The notes: a model not told the origin generated them from the sequence alone. Counted from the stretch's first letter, positions 1-6,403 are shown. The stretch is DNA of 9,065 nucleotides from JBBIWA01 sp037439425 (GCA_037439425.1 JBBIWA010000120.1:1-9065); one strand, 5' to 3'. Numbers and translations are program-made.

Positions 1-83
1 ATTGCGAATTGCGAATTGCGGATTTGGTAGCAAGGAGCGTGAGACTCCACTTTGAATTTCGGATTGCGAATTTCGGATTGCGG
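1..83. repeat. Tandem heptamer repeats (ATTKCGR)
   Basis: Three consecutive 7-bp units lie at 1-21 (ATTGCGA, ATTGCGA, ATTGCGG) and four at 56-83 (ATTTCGG, ATTGCGA, ATTTCGG, ATTGCGG). Both runs end in GG(A/G)TTTGGTAGC, the start of the 36-bp element described separately. The array continues to the left edge, so its full length is unknown. It is non-coding. Short intergenic heptamer arrays occur in several environmental bacterial phyla; no function is assigned here. Confidence 0.85.
15..50. repeat. 36-bp dispersed element, copy A
   Basis: This segment matches 77-112 at 31 of 36 positions, at an offset of 62 bp. It begins with the last heptamer and ends in TCCAC. Positions 34-48 can fold into a short stem with a GTGA (GNRA-type) loop at 39-42: GGAGC pairs with G-CTCC, leaving A44 bulged. 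Strand of any transcript is unknown. Confidence 0.75.
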
Positions 84-112
84 GTTTGGTAGCCAGGATC
101 GCGAGATTCCAC
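77..112. repeat. 36-bp dispersed element, copy B
   Basis: This is the second copy of the element at 15-50, with five substitutions. Three fall in the putative hairpin (96-110). The loop becomes GCGA, still GNRA, and the two stem substitutions swap a G-C pair for a T-A pair by moving the bulge, so a stem-loop remains possible. Its last bases overlap the stronger hairpin at 109-127. Confidence 0.75.
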
Positions 113-127
113 GGCGCAAGGCCGTGG
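109..127. other. GC-rich perfect hairpin
   Basis: CCACGGC (109-115) and GCCGTGG (121-127) are perfect inverted arms of 7 bp around the 5-nt loop GCAAG. The bases that follow, CCTCTTTGCGG, are not a T-run on the plus strand, and the minus-strand exit has no U-tract either. It is therefore not a standard intrinsic terminator. It may be part of the adjacent repeat element. Confidence 0.55.
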
Positions 128-331
128 CCTCTTTGCGGCAAAATGTCACCTCTGCCGGAGCGCCCCTATTGTCGCGCGCGACCACCACCTGTGAATAATG
201 CGCCTCGCCTCTCTTGCCCTCGCGCCTCAAACATCCAGCAGACTCGATCTTCCTCGAAGGAAAATATTCACTTCCCTCGAAAGCGACCGGGTAATACTTC
301 TCACCACTCGGTCACAAACCGTACACTCCAT

Positions 332-364
332 ACGACTCTCCGCCGTCCGCTTTAAGACCTCAGG
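332..364 (-). repeat. 33-bp degenerate repeat, copy 1
   Basis: On the minus strand this reads CCTGAGGTCTTAAAGCG, then six divergent bases, then a G-rich end GAGAGTCGT. It matches 587-619 at 24 of 33 positions with no gaps. In the shared minus-strand frame it encodes PEVLKR and then, after two divergent codons, ESR. The frame closes at the TGA at 227-229. Confidence 0.6.
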
Positions 365-586
365 CTGTGACCTGCCGCAACGGCTCGGTCGGTTACGGTC
401 GAAGCTCTCTCACATCTGCGTATCAGACGCTATCCCCTATACCTCGAAGACCCGTTCCAGCTTCCGCTCGTCCAGGCTGGTTCTTCCGTTCGTCGCTGAA
501 CCGCCAGCCAGCTCGGGTGTTGAAGGAAGAAGAAGGCGCTGAAGTGCCACCCCAGCCACTGCGGAAATTGCTACGGTCTCGCGCTC

Positions 587-619
587 ACGACTCTCAAGGA
601 CTCGCTTGAAGACTTCAGG
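587..619 (-). repeat. 33-bp degenerate repeat, copy 2
   Basis: This is the counterpart of 332-364, exactly 255 bp (85 codons) away and so in the same reading frame. The minus strand encodes PEVFKR and then ESR. In the shared codons the differences (GAA/GAG, TTC/TTA, CGA/CGG) all fall at third positions. Just beyond the block, ACC/ACG and GTA/GTT continue that pattern. This is the trace expected if both were once protein-coding. Confidence 0.6.
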
Positions 620-696
620 GGTGAGCAAATCTCGAAAAGCCTCAAAAGTTAAACTCTTGAGTGGTCTGAGGGCGGGAGTTCAATGCTTTACTGGTT

Positions 697-719
697 ACCT
701 CTCACGCGCTTATTTCAGG
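697..719 (-). repeat. Possible third, shortened repeat copy
   Basis: The minus strand reads CCTGAA, AAGCG and TGAGAG in the order seen at 587-619, but with the intervening bases reduced. Upstream of it, the motif AAGAGTTT also recurs on the minus strand, as it does upstream of the 587-619 copy. The match is short and gapped, so this assignment is tentative. In-frame stops show it is not coding now. Confidence 0.3.
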
Positions 720-815
720 ACCTCTCAGAGGTTCAAGCGCAGAAACTCTTTTGTCTCATTCAACTATTTACAGCTGTATCCGGCTAAGCGGGAATTGCTG
801 CTTGAAAAGTGATCG

Positions 816-881
816 CTCGCCCAATCAGGAGGTTTTTACTGCTCGCCTCAGCTTTGTTATGATCCTCAGGCCACTGGCGAG
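816..881. promoter_or_regulatory. CTCGCC/GGCGAG repeats around the promoter
   Basis: CTCGCC occurs directly at 816-821 and 842-847 (each preceded by G), and its inverse GGCGAG lies at 876-881. The three copies sit upstream of the -35, in the -35/-10 spacer and just past the predicted start of transcription. This placement would suit a repressor operator, but six-base motifs can recur by chance. Confidence 0.25.
835..863 (+). promoter_or_regulatory. Sigma70-like promoter of the oxidoreductase gene
   Basis: A -35-like TTTACT (835-840) is followed after exactly 17 bp by TATGAT (858-863), which is preceded by TG one base upstream (855-856), an extended -10 arrangement. Transcription would start near 870 and give a leader of about 38 nt. 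The leader carries the strong Shine-Dalgarno GAGGAG at 896-901, six bases before the ATG at 908. Spacing and position are good; the -35 is only a 4/6 match. Confidence 0.45.
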
Positions 882-907
882 TTTCTGATCACATCGAGGA
901 GCCAATT

Positions 908-1915
908 ATGTTCAACCCCCCAACCCGCGTTGCTCTCTACCTGCAAGATAAACATCCTCTCTCCGAGGCTATCGGATATGTCCGTTACGCCGAAGCGCGC
1001 GGCTTTGAAGCTGTCTGGCAAGCTGAATCGCGGCTGGTACGCGATGCTATTGTTCCCATGGCTGCTTACGCAGTGATGACCGAGCGCATCAAGGTCGGTT
1101 CTGGCGTGATCAACAACTGGACGCGCAATGCGGCTTTGATTGCAGCGACGTTTTCGACGCTCGACGATTTGGCCCCCGGGCGAATCATGTGTGGCCTGGG
1201 AGTGTGGTGGGAACCGCTGGCCTCAAAGGTGGGTGTCAATCGCCGCAAGCCGGTTCAGGCTATGCGCGAAACCATCGAAGTCGTGCGCCGCTTGCTGCGC
1301 ATGGAGAAGGTCACTTTCAAAGGCGAGTTTGTGAATGTCGAAGATGTCGAGATTGACATCGTCCACGGTGACCGCTCGCCCAAACAAGTGCCGCTTTACA
1401 TCGGCGCGACGGGCATGAAGATGATGGAACTGGCGGGCGAGATCGCTGATGGAGTGTTGCTCAATTACCTGGTCTCACCGGCCTACAATCACCAGGCGAT
1501 GGAGCATCTACGCATTGGCGCTGAACGTGGCGGCCGTCGTCTGGAAGAGATTGATCGCCCACAATTGATCGTCTGTTCGCTTGACCGGGACCGCCAGCGC
1601 GCGCTCGACAATGCTCGCGAGCTGGTGACGCAATACCTCGGCCAGCAACCGCACATTATGAAAGCCAGCGGCGTAAGCCAAGACCTGCTCGATGAGATTG
1701 GCCGCGTGCTCACCTGGCCCGCCCAGGAGCATCAAATCCGCGAAGCCATGAAGCTGGTGCCTGATGAAGTCGTCCAACTGATCACCGCTTCAGGCACTCC
1801 TGACGAGTGCCGCGCCAAGGTGCAGGACTACATTGATGCTGGATGCACCTGTCCCGTGCTCTATCCGCTCGGAGATGATGTGGGCGCGATGATAGACACC
1901 TTCAGTCCTCGCTAG
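908..1915 (+). CDS. Luciferase-like (LLM) flavin/F420-dependent oxidoreductase
   Basis: This 335-residue cytosolic protein belongs to the bacterial luciferase-like TIM-barrel superfamily, which uses reduced FMN or coenzyme F420. Family hallmarks are visible in order: SGVINNWTRN at 65-74, STLDDLAPGR at 83-92 followed by MCGLGVW, VPLYIGATG at 161-169, AGEIADGVLLN at 176-186 and a C-terminal TPDECRAKVQDYIDAGC at 297-313. The layout resembles the methylene-tetrahydromethanopterin-reductase-like, F420-type branch, and the length is normal. The start is well supported by GAGGAG six bases upstream and a plausible promoter. The gene faces the amidase gene and their stop codons overlap, so it is not in that operon but may share its physiology. 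The superfamily also contains the pyrimidine monooxygenase RutA, so action on a nitrogen heterocycle is possible, but cofactor and substrate are inference. Confidence 0.9.
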   Translation: MFNPPTRVALYLQDKHPLSEAIGYVRYAEARGFEAVWQAESRLVRDAIVPMAAYAVMTERIKVGSGVINNWTRNAALIAATFSTLDDLAPGRIMCGLGVWWEPLASKVGVNRRKPVQAMRETIEVVRRLLRMEKVTFKGEFVNVEDVEIDIVHGDRSPKQVPLYIGATGMKMMELAGEIADGVLLNYLVSPAYNHQAMEHLRIGAERGGRRLEEIDRPQLIVCSLDRDRQRALDNARELVTQYLGQQPHIMKASGVSQDLLDEIGRVLTWPAQEHQIREAMKLVPDEVVQLITASGTPDECRAKVQDYIDAGCTCPVLYPLGDDVGAMIDTFSPR

Positions 1916-2781
1916 GCTTTGCAAAGCGGTTGATACATCTCAGGGCGCCTATCGCGATAGAATTGCCAGTGTGTCCGCACCTGGCGAATCTCATCGAGAT
2001 TGAGATCAGCCACAATCAGCTCATCTTTGTCTTCGCTGCCCTTAGCCAGGATGCGACCGTCGGGATTGCAGAAGTATGAGGAGCCGAAAAACTCGCCGAT
2101 ATTCCACGGCGCTTCGGTCCCCACGCGATTGATCGTGCCGACGAAATAACCATTAGCTACGGCGTGCGCGCGCTGCTCCAGCTCCCACAAATAATCGGCA
2201 TGTCCTTTGGTCGTGGCTGAAGGGATGAAGACTACCTCCGCACCATTCAAACCCAATGCCCGCGCGCCTTCAGGGAAATGGCGATCGTAGCAGATGTAGA
2301 CGCCAATACGCGCAAACTTCGTTTCAAAAGTCGGAAAACCCAGATTGCCAGGCGTGAAATAGAACTTCTCCCAAAATCCGGGATGGCAATGTGGGATGTG
2401 AGTCTTGCGGTATTTGCCCAGATACCTCCCATCAGCATCAATTACAGCGGCGGTGTTGTAGTACAGACCGCTCATCTCTTCTTCGTAAATCGGGATGACC
2501 ATGGCCATCTTGTGCTGTTTGGCGACTTCACGCATCAGTTGGGTCGTCGGGCCTTCAGGGATGCGCTCGACCAGGCCGTACCAGTAGGGATTCTGCTCAG
2601 CCGGAAAATAAGGACCGTAAAATAGCTCTTGCAAACAAATGATCTGCACGCCTTGTTTGGCTGCGTCCTCGATCATGGCGATATGCTTATCAATCATCGT
2701 CTTCTTGATCTTTTCTAGCGGACTCTCAATCGGTTCAGCATTGGCAGCTTGAATCAATCCGCACCTGACTATTCGCGACAT
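1912..2781 (-). CDS. Nitrilase-superfamily amidase, beta-ureidopropionase-like
   Basis: This 289-residue carbon-nitrogen hydrolase has the complete catalytic set: Glu52 in CLQELFYGPYF, Lys126 in KYRKTHIP, the second Glu138 in GFWEKFYF and the nucleophile Cys164 in YICYDRHFPEGAR. The HIPHCHPGFWEKFYF and CYDRHFPEGAR stretches resemble beta-ureidopropionase and N-carbamoylputrescine amidase, enzymes that hydrolyse an N-carbamoyl group to amine, CO2 and ammonia. It is the last gene of a three-gene operon, 27 nt after the SsnA-like gene. Its own strong ribosome site AAAGGAG (2791-2797) lies nine bases before the ATG. The stop overlaps the stop of the convergent oxidoreductase gene by the 4-bp CTAG at 1912-1915, which leaves no room for a terminator. 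The N-carbamoyl substrate class is likely; the exact substrate is not determined. Confidence 0.92.
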   Translation of the reverse strand: MSRIVRCGLIQAANAEPIESPLEKIKKTMIDKHIAMIEDAAKQGVQIICLQELFYGPYFPAEQNPYWYGLVERIPEGPTTQLMREVAKQHKMAMVIPIYEEEMSGLYYNTAAVIDADGRYLGKYRKTHIPHCHPGFWEKFYFTPGNLGFPTFETKFARIGVYICYDRHFPEGARALGLNGAEVVFIPSATTKGHADYLWELEQRAHAVANGYFVGTINRVGTEAPWNIGEFFGSSYFCNPDGRILAKGSEDKDELIVADLNLDEIRQVRTHWQFYRDRRPEMYQPLCKA

Positions 2782-2808
2782 TATGTTGTTCTCCTTTTCT
2801 AATCCTGG

Positions 2809-4164
2809 CTAAAGCTCTTTCAGTTTGGCCCACAGTTTCTCGCTTGCCCGGCGGGCCTGAGCATAAATCTCTTCGGCATCAAACACTGAGCGGCCTTCTC
2901 TGATTATGAATCGCCCGTTGACCATCACGCTCTCGACTGCAGCCGAGTTTATGCCGAAGATCAGATGCCAGGCAAGATTTTCTGCGGCGAGCGGCGTGGG
3001 CGCTGCGTGATTGAGGACGATCAAATCAGCCGTTGCCCCAACCTCAAGCGAGCCGAGATCCTGCTCGAAAACCTCTGCGGCCAGTCTCTGGTTACCTGCC
3101 AGAACACGCCGCCAGCGATCCGCGCTAAAAGGCGCCCGTTCATCGCGCCCTTTGAAGAAAGCGAAGCGCGCCTCTTCAAACATATCCGCGCCGATGCCGT
3201 CGGTGCCCAGCACCATACGCTCGCCGAATTTGACAACCGGCGCGTAGCCGACCTGATTGTTCATATTCGAGCGCGGATTGTGCGCAAACCATACGCCAGC
3301 GTGATGTGCGATTTCGATCTCGCGATCATCTAGATGGGTCCCGTGCGCAAGGATCGTGCGATGATTGAGCGCGCCTCGTTTAGCCAATCGCTCAACCACG
3401 CCCAGCCCGTGCTTGGCGCGGGTATATTCAACATCGTGCCTATCCTCAGCGACGTGGATGTGTAAGCCGGCACCGAACTCGCGCATCAACTCGCCGCAGA
3501 CTTCAAGCGTGCCATCCGTGAGCGTAAACGAAGCGTGTGCTCCCACCATCCCTCTGAACAAAGCTGGGCGCTCACGCGCAGCGACGGCTTCTTGTTCTCT
3601 ATCCACCGACACCGGAGCAGGCGATGCGCTCGCCCACTCCAAAAAGGCGCGATTTTCTTCCAACCCCTCATCGCGTCTGCGCCGTCCGCCACGATTGGTC
3701 ACTTCATAACAAAGCACACCGCGTAGACCAACCCTCTCGATGGCTTCGCGCACGATTTGAAGCGAGCCGGTGATATGAGACGGCGAGGCATGATGATCGA
3801 ACAGGCAGGTCGTTCCGGCGCGCGCCGCATCCAGCGCCCCAGCCAGCGCGCTCCAGTAGATCGTCTCTTCATCAAGCGCGCGATCGAGCCGCCACCAGAT
3901 GAGTTCGAGAATCTCTTTAAAGTTCGCCGGCACACGCGGCGGGGCAGGCATCCCGCGCGCCAGAGCTGAGTAAAGATGGGTATGCGCGCACACCATCCCT
4001 GGCATTACCAGCTTGCCGCTGAGGTCAAGCACCTCTTCGCCTGGGCGCGCCCCGAGTTGCTTTCCGCGTTCGATCACACGTCCACCTTCAATGCGCAGGT
4101 CGGCCGGCTCGACCAGTGGCGGATCAAGTGTGATCAGCGTTGCAGATTTGAAAAGATAGCTCAT
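2809..4164 (-). CDS. ssnA: SsnA-family metal-dependent amidohydrolase
   Basis: This 451-residue protein is of the amidohydrolase superfamily (cytosine deaminase/chlorohydrolase type). Metal ligands are in place: His61 and His63 in MPGMVCAHTHLYSALARGM, His237 in GLHIHVAED, His274 in ILAHG and Asp322 in LGTDG. The phrases CAHTHLYSALARGM, HNPRSNMNNQVGYAP and GTDGIGADMFEE are strongly reminiscent of SsnA, whose gene in E. coli lies in the anaerobic purine/urate catabolic cluster. An Arg/Glu-rich stretch at about 183-202 looks longer than I would expect and may be an insertion. The ATG overlaps the stop of the upstream PLP-enzyme gene (ATGA at 4161-4164) and lacks a clear Shine-Dalgarno, so translation is probably coupled. 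Hydrolysis or deamination of a cyclic amidine or ureide is the likely chemistry; the substrate is unknown. Confidence 0.9.
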   Translation of the reverse strand: MSYLFKSATLITLDPPLVEPADLRIEGGRVIERGKQLGARPGEEVLDLSGKLVMPGMVCAHTHLYSALARGMPAPPRVPANFKEILELIWWRLDRALDEETIYWSALAGALDAARAGTTCLFDHHASPSHITGSLQIVREAIERVGLRGVLCYEVTNRGGRRRRDEGLEENRAFLEWASASPAPVSVDREQEAVAARERPALFRGMVGAHASFTLTDGTLEVCGELMREFGAGLHIHVAEDRHDVEYTRAKHGLGVVERLAKRGALNHRTILAHGTHLDDREIEIAHHAGVWFAHNPRSNMNNQVGYAPVVKFGERMVLGTDGIGADMFEEARFAFFKGRDERAPFSADRWRRVLAGNQRLAAEVFEQDLGSLEVGATADLIVLNHAAPTPLAAENLAWHLIFGINSAAVESVMVNGRFIIREGRSVFDAEEIYAQARRASEKLWAKLKEL

Positions 4165-5387
4165 ATCTTTAACCGCTCAGCCAGTTCATCAAGATCAGGC
4201 TTCACGCGCAGCGGCTCTCCCACTGCGCGCCGCGCCGTCTTGATATCCTTCAACCCGCTACCTGTGATCAGAAGCAGCACGCGCTCATCCGGTTCGATCA
4301 CGCCGCTTCGGTGCAGCTTGACTAGTCCGGCGAAAGCAGCAGCCGCACCTGGCTCAGCGAAGATTCCCGTAGCGCGCGCCAGGTCTCCAACCGCCGCGAC
4401 AATCTCATCATCGCTCACCTTAACGCCACCACCGCCCGACTCACGCATGGCGCGAATCGCGCGCGTCGCATCGCGCGGCTGGCCCACGCAAATCCCGTCG
4501 GCCACAGTGCGCGCCGTCACAGACTTCACGATACCATCGCCATTGACCGCATCCACAATCGGCGCTGCGCCTTCAGCCTGCACCCCTGTCATCATGGGCA
4601 ACTGATCAATCCAGCCCAATCGGCGTAGCTCGTTAAAGCCTTTCCACAATCCACCGATAATGTTGCCATCACCGACTCCGACTATCACCCGATCAGGCAC
4701 GTGCCAGTCGAGCTGCTCGCAGATCTCAAACGCCGCTGTCTTTTTGCCCTCCACCGTGAATGGATTGTAGCCCGTCGTGCGTTGATACCAGCCATAGCGC
4801 TGCGAGGCGGCCAGAGACAGATCGCAGGCATCTTCGTAACTGCCCTCGACCAGCACCACGGTAGCACCATAAATCTGCAGTTGCGCCACCTTGGCCGCGG
4901 GAGTGCTGGCGGGCACGAAGATTACTGATCTCATTGCGACGCTGGCGCACATCCCGGCGAGCGCCGCCCCGGCATTGCCTGAGGAAGCCGTCGTGATAAT
5001 GGGGGCACGAGCTTCTTGAGCCTTGACTACGACAAGTGCGCTGGGCCGGTCCTTGAACGAAGCGGTCGGATTGCGCCCTTCATCTTTGATGAGCAGTTGC
5101 CTGAGGCCGAACCTGCTAGTCAGTTGCACTGCCTCGCAGATTGGTGTCCAGCCCACAGTCAACGGCGGCACAGGTGAAGTGTCTTCAAGCGGCAATAAGG
5201 CACGGTAGCGCCACATCGTCAGATTGCGATCAGCAGCAAGCGCAGCTTTGTTAAGTCGCACGCTGATGCAATCGTAGTCGTAGAGCACATCAAGGTTGCC
5301 GTTACAGGCGGGGCAGACGTATTCAACTTCACCAACGCGATATTCTCGCGCGCATTCAATACATTTGAAGCCAATGAGGCTGCTCAT
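4161..5387 (-). CDS. Threonine-synthase-like PLP-dependent enzyme with zinc ribbon
   Basis: This 408-residue fold-type II PLP enzyme is related to threonine synthase. It starts with a zinc ribbon (Cys9, Cys12, Cys25, Cys28), then NPTASFKDRP with the PLP lysine Lys112, the substrate loop SSGNAG at 135-140, a glycine-rich phosphate loop at 237-246 and TGSGLKD at 376-382. True threonine synthases usually have GNAGNI in that loop and TGHGLKD near the end. Here the loop is GDGNII and the His is Ser, so this may be a paralogue acting as an ammonia-lyase or another beta/gamma-eliminating enzyme. I chose the ATG at 5385-5387 because homology begins there. An in-frame TTG at 5418-5420 would add 11 unconserved residues and leave almost no leader after the predicted promoter. 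First gene of the operon; its stop overlaps the next start. Genuine ThrC activity is not excluded. Confidence 0.85.
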   Translation of the reverse strand: MSSLIGFKCIECAREYRVGEVEYVCPACNGNLDVLYDYDCISVRLNKAALAADRNLTMWRYRALLPLEDTSPVPPLTVGWTPICEAVQLTSRFGLRQLLIKDEGRNPTASFKDRPSALVVVKAQEARAPIITTASSGNAGAALAGMCASVAMRSVIFVPASTPAAKVAQLQIYGATVVLVEGSYEDACDLSLAASQRYGWYQRTTGYNPFTVEGKKTAAFEICEQLDWHVPDRVIVGVGDGNIIGGLWKGFNELRRLGWIDQLPMMTGVQAEGAAPIVDAVNGDGIVKSVTARTVADGICVGQPRDATRAIRAMRESGGGGVKVSDDEIVAAVGDLARATGIFAEPGAAAAFAGLVKLHRSGVIEPDERVLLLITGSGLKDIKTARRAVGEPLRVKPDLDELAERLKI

Positions 5388-5437
5388 CTCGCAAAAACTC
5401 TGATCACTACGCTGCCGCAAGCTCTACGCCATAGCCT

Positions 5438-5466
5438 ATCCTAACCCCGGCGCTTTCTATTGGCAA
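5438..5466 (-). promoter_or_regulatory. Predicted promoter of the three-gene operon
   Basis: Read on the minus strand, TTGCCA (5461-5466) is followed after 17 bp by TAGGAT (5438-5443). The -35 matches consensus at 5/6 and the -10 at 4/6. Transcription would start near 5431, about 44 nt before the ATG at 5387, which supports that start codon over the TTG at 5420. Its -35 overlaps that of the divergent promoter. Confidence 0.4.
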
Positions 5467-5488
5467 AAGTCGAGGCAACACATACTAT
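5460..5488 (+). promoter_or_regulatory. Predicted promoter of the methyltransferase gene
   Basis: TTGGCA (5460-5465) is followed after 17 bp by TACTAT (5483-5488). The -35 is a 5/6 match and the -10 a 4/6 match. The leader would be about 38 nt and would contain AAAGGG at 5518-5523, a possible ribosome site for the start at 5533. The -35 box overlaps the -35 of the leftward promoter. Confidence 0.4.
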
Positions 5489-5532
5489 AGGTAAGCTCGC
5501 GCAAAAGCAAAATTCGCAAAGGGTTTACCCAC

Positions 5533-6378
5533 TTGGCAACGATGGTCATGAAGTTCCAATTACCTGTGCCGCCAGCTTGCCCGGAGGACTTAACTCAGCT
5601 CGAACTGCTCTCAGGGATGCTGCATTGCCCTCAGTGCCGTCATGACTATGAATGCATAGATGGAGTTTACGACTTGCTCCCTCAAGTCACTAGGGAAGCT
5701 TCATCTGAGGAAGGCCGGCAACTGCTCCACTATAGCGAAAGTTTCTCAAAGCGTCCTGATCGTCCCTGGTATCAGCCTTTGCGCCGCCTGGCCATGAGTC
5801 TCTCCAATGGTTTCCTCTACCGCTGGGCAGCACGCCAACTCGAACAATTCGCTCGTGGCCAGAGGTTAATCCTGCTTGATGCCGCTTGCGGAGATGGCAT
5901 CCTAAGATACTATTTATCAGACAGACACGCCTACATCGGAGTAGATTTTTCTTCCCGGGTGATAACGCGTGCCCGCCGTTATCACGAGGGGACCTTCTTC
6001 CGTGCCGACCTTAACCGCCTCCCATTTCCGAATAACAGCTTCGATGCAATTGTCTCACTTCAATCGCTATCACACCTGGTTCACCCCGAAAATGCCCTGG
6101 CAGAAATGGCACGCCTTCTAAAACCTGAAGGGAAGATTTTCCTCTCTGTGCCCAATCACCAAAGCTTCAAGTACCAGTTGCAAGGCATTACTTCAGTTCA
6201 CACCCGGCACTTCGGATTTGAGAATGTAAAGGAAATGGTCTCTCGTGCCTTCATCATTCAGCAAATGGATTCGCGAGGTGTATGGATTCCAGTTCCCCGG
6301 ATGAATCTCCATGTTGGACTCAAGGTTTCACCACACTGGGGCATCGCCTTCACTATTGTGGCTTCGCCTAAGAATTAA
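5533..6378 (+). CDS. SAM-dependent methyltransferase with Trm112-like zinc segment
   Basis: This protein of up to 281 residues has two parts. Residues 16-50 carry four cysteines (Cys16, Cys32, Cys35, Cys41) and end in GVYDLLP, the pattern of the Trm112-like zinc segment found fused to many class I methyltransferases. Residues about 112-207 form the Rossmann core: motif I LDAACGDG at 115-122, acidic motif II IGVDFS with Asp138, RADLNRLPFPNNSFDAIVS around motif IV, and LLKPEGKIFLSVPN. The start is uncertain: TTG at 5533 has AAAGGG nine bases upstream, while ATG codons at 5542 and 5548 lack one. It is divergent from the PLP-enzyme operon and converges with the O-antigen ligase-like gene, 25 nt apart. 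Proximity to polysaccharide genes suggests a sugar or lipid-linked substrate, which is inference. Base composition is about 50% GC, between the two flanking blocks. Confidence 0.85.
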   Translation: MATMVMKFQLPVPPACPEDLTQLELLSGMLHCPQCRHDYECIDGVYDLLPQVTREASSEEGRQLLHYSESFSKRPDRPWYQPLRRLAMSLSNGFLYRWAARQLEQFARGQRLILLDAACGDGILRYYLSDRHAYIGVDFSSRVITRARRYHEGTFFRADLNRLPFPNNSFDAIVSLQSLSHLVHPENALAEMARLLKPEGKIFLSVPNHQSFKYQLQGITSVHTRHFGFENVKEMVSRAFIIQQMDSRGVWIPVPRMNLHVGLKVSPHWGIAFTIVASPKN

Positions 6379-6403
6379 GGATGACGAAGGCGATTTCGCC
6401 TGC

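Larger units (their letters stand above)
128..834. other. Region without a supportable gene
   Basis: About 700 bases separate the left-edge repeats from the promoter of the oxidoreductase gene. Open frames here are short, overlap one another on both strands, lack Shine-Dalgarno sequences and match no family I recognise. The most coding-like frame is on the minus strand: codons run from about 670 to a stop at 437-439 and read LTFEAFRDLLTPEVFKR near the start, but there is no ATG and only a TTG at 626-628. A related minus-strand frame ends at 227-229. The two share the 33-bp repeat listed separately. The region could be a decayed gene with internal duplication or a family of intergenic repeats; the sequence alone does not decide. 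Confidence 0.5.

Noticed and set aside
1..112. CRISPR array
   Set aside because: The repeats are 7-bp tandem units plus two diverged 36-bp copies, without regular unique spacers or cas genes.
171..182. 12-bp palindrome GTCGCGCGCGAC
   Set aside because: A palindrome of this length is expected about twice in 9 kb by chance, and alternating CG makes it easier still.
198..542. Plus-strand open frame of 114 codons
   Set aside because: Ser/Arg/Leu-rich composition typical of chance frames in GC-rich DNA, and no ribosome site or recognisable motif.
720..745. tRNA T-arm-like GGTTCAAGC
   Set aside because: No flanking acceptor, D or anticodon stems could be found, and the segment is better explained by the small ACCTCT/AGAGGT inverted repeat at 720-732.
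606..812. Plus-strand open frame of 68 codons
   Set aside because: No Shine-Dalgarno, a basic and low-information translation with no family pattern, and it lies across the degenerate repeat copies on the other strand.
5388..5420. Upstream TTG start for the PLP-enzyme gene
   Set aside because: The 11 extra residues look unlike the family, there is no clear ribosome site, and the predicted promoter would leave a leader of only about 11 nt.
6388..6401. Possible bidirectional terminator between the convergent methyltransferase and ligase genes
   Set aside because: The inverted repeat AGGCG/CGCCT has only a 5-bp stem and no T-run on either side, so it is not convincing.
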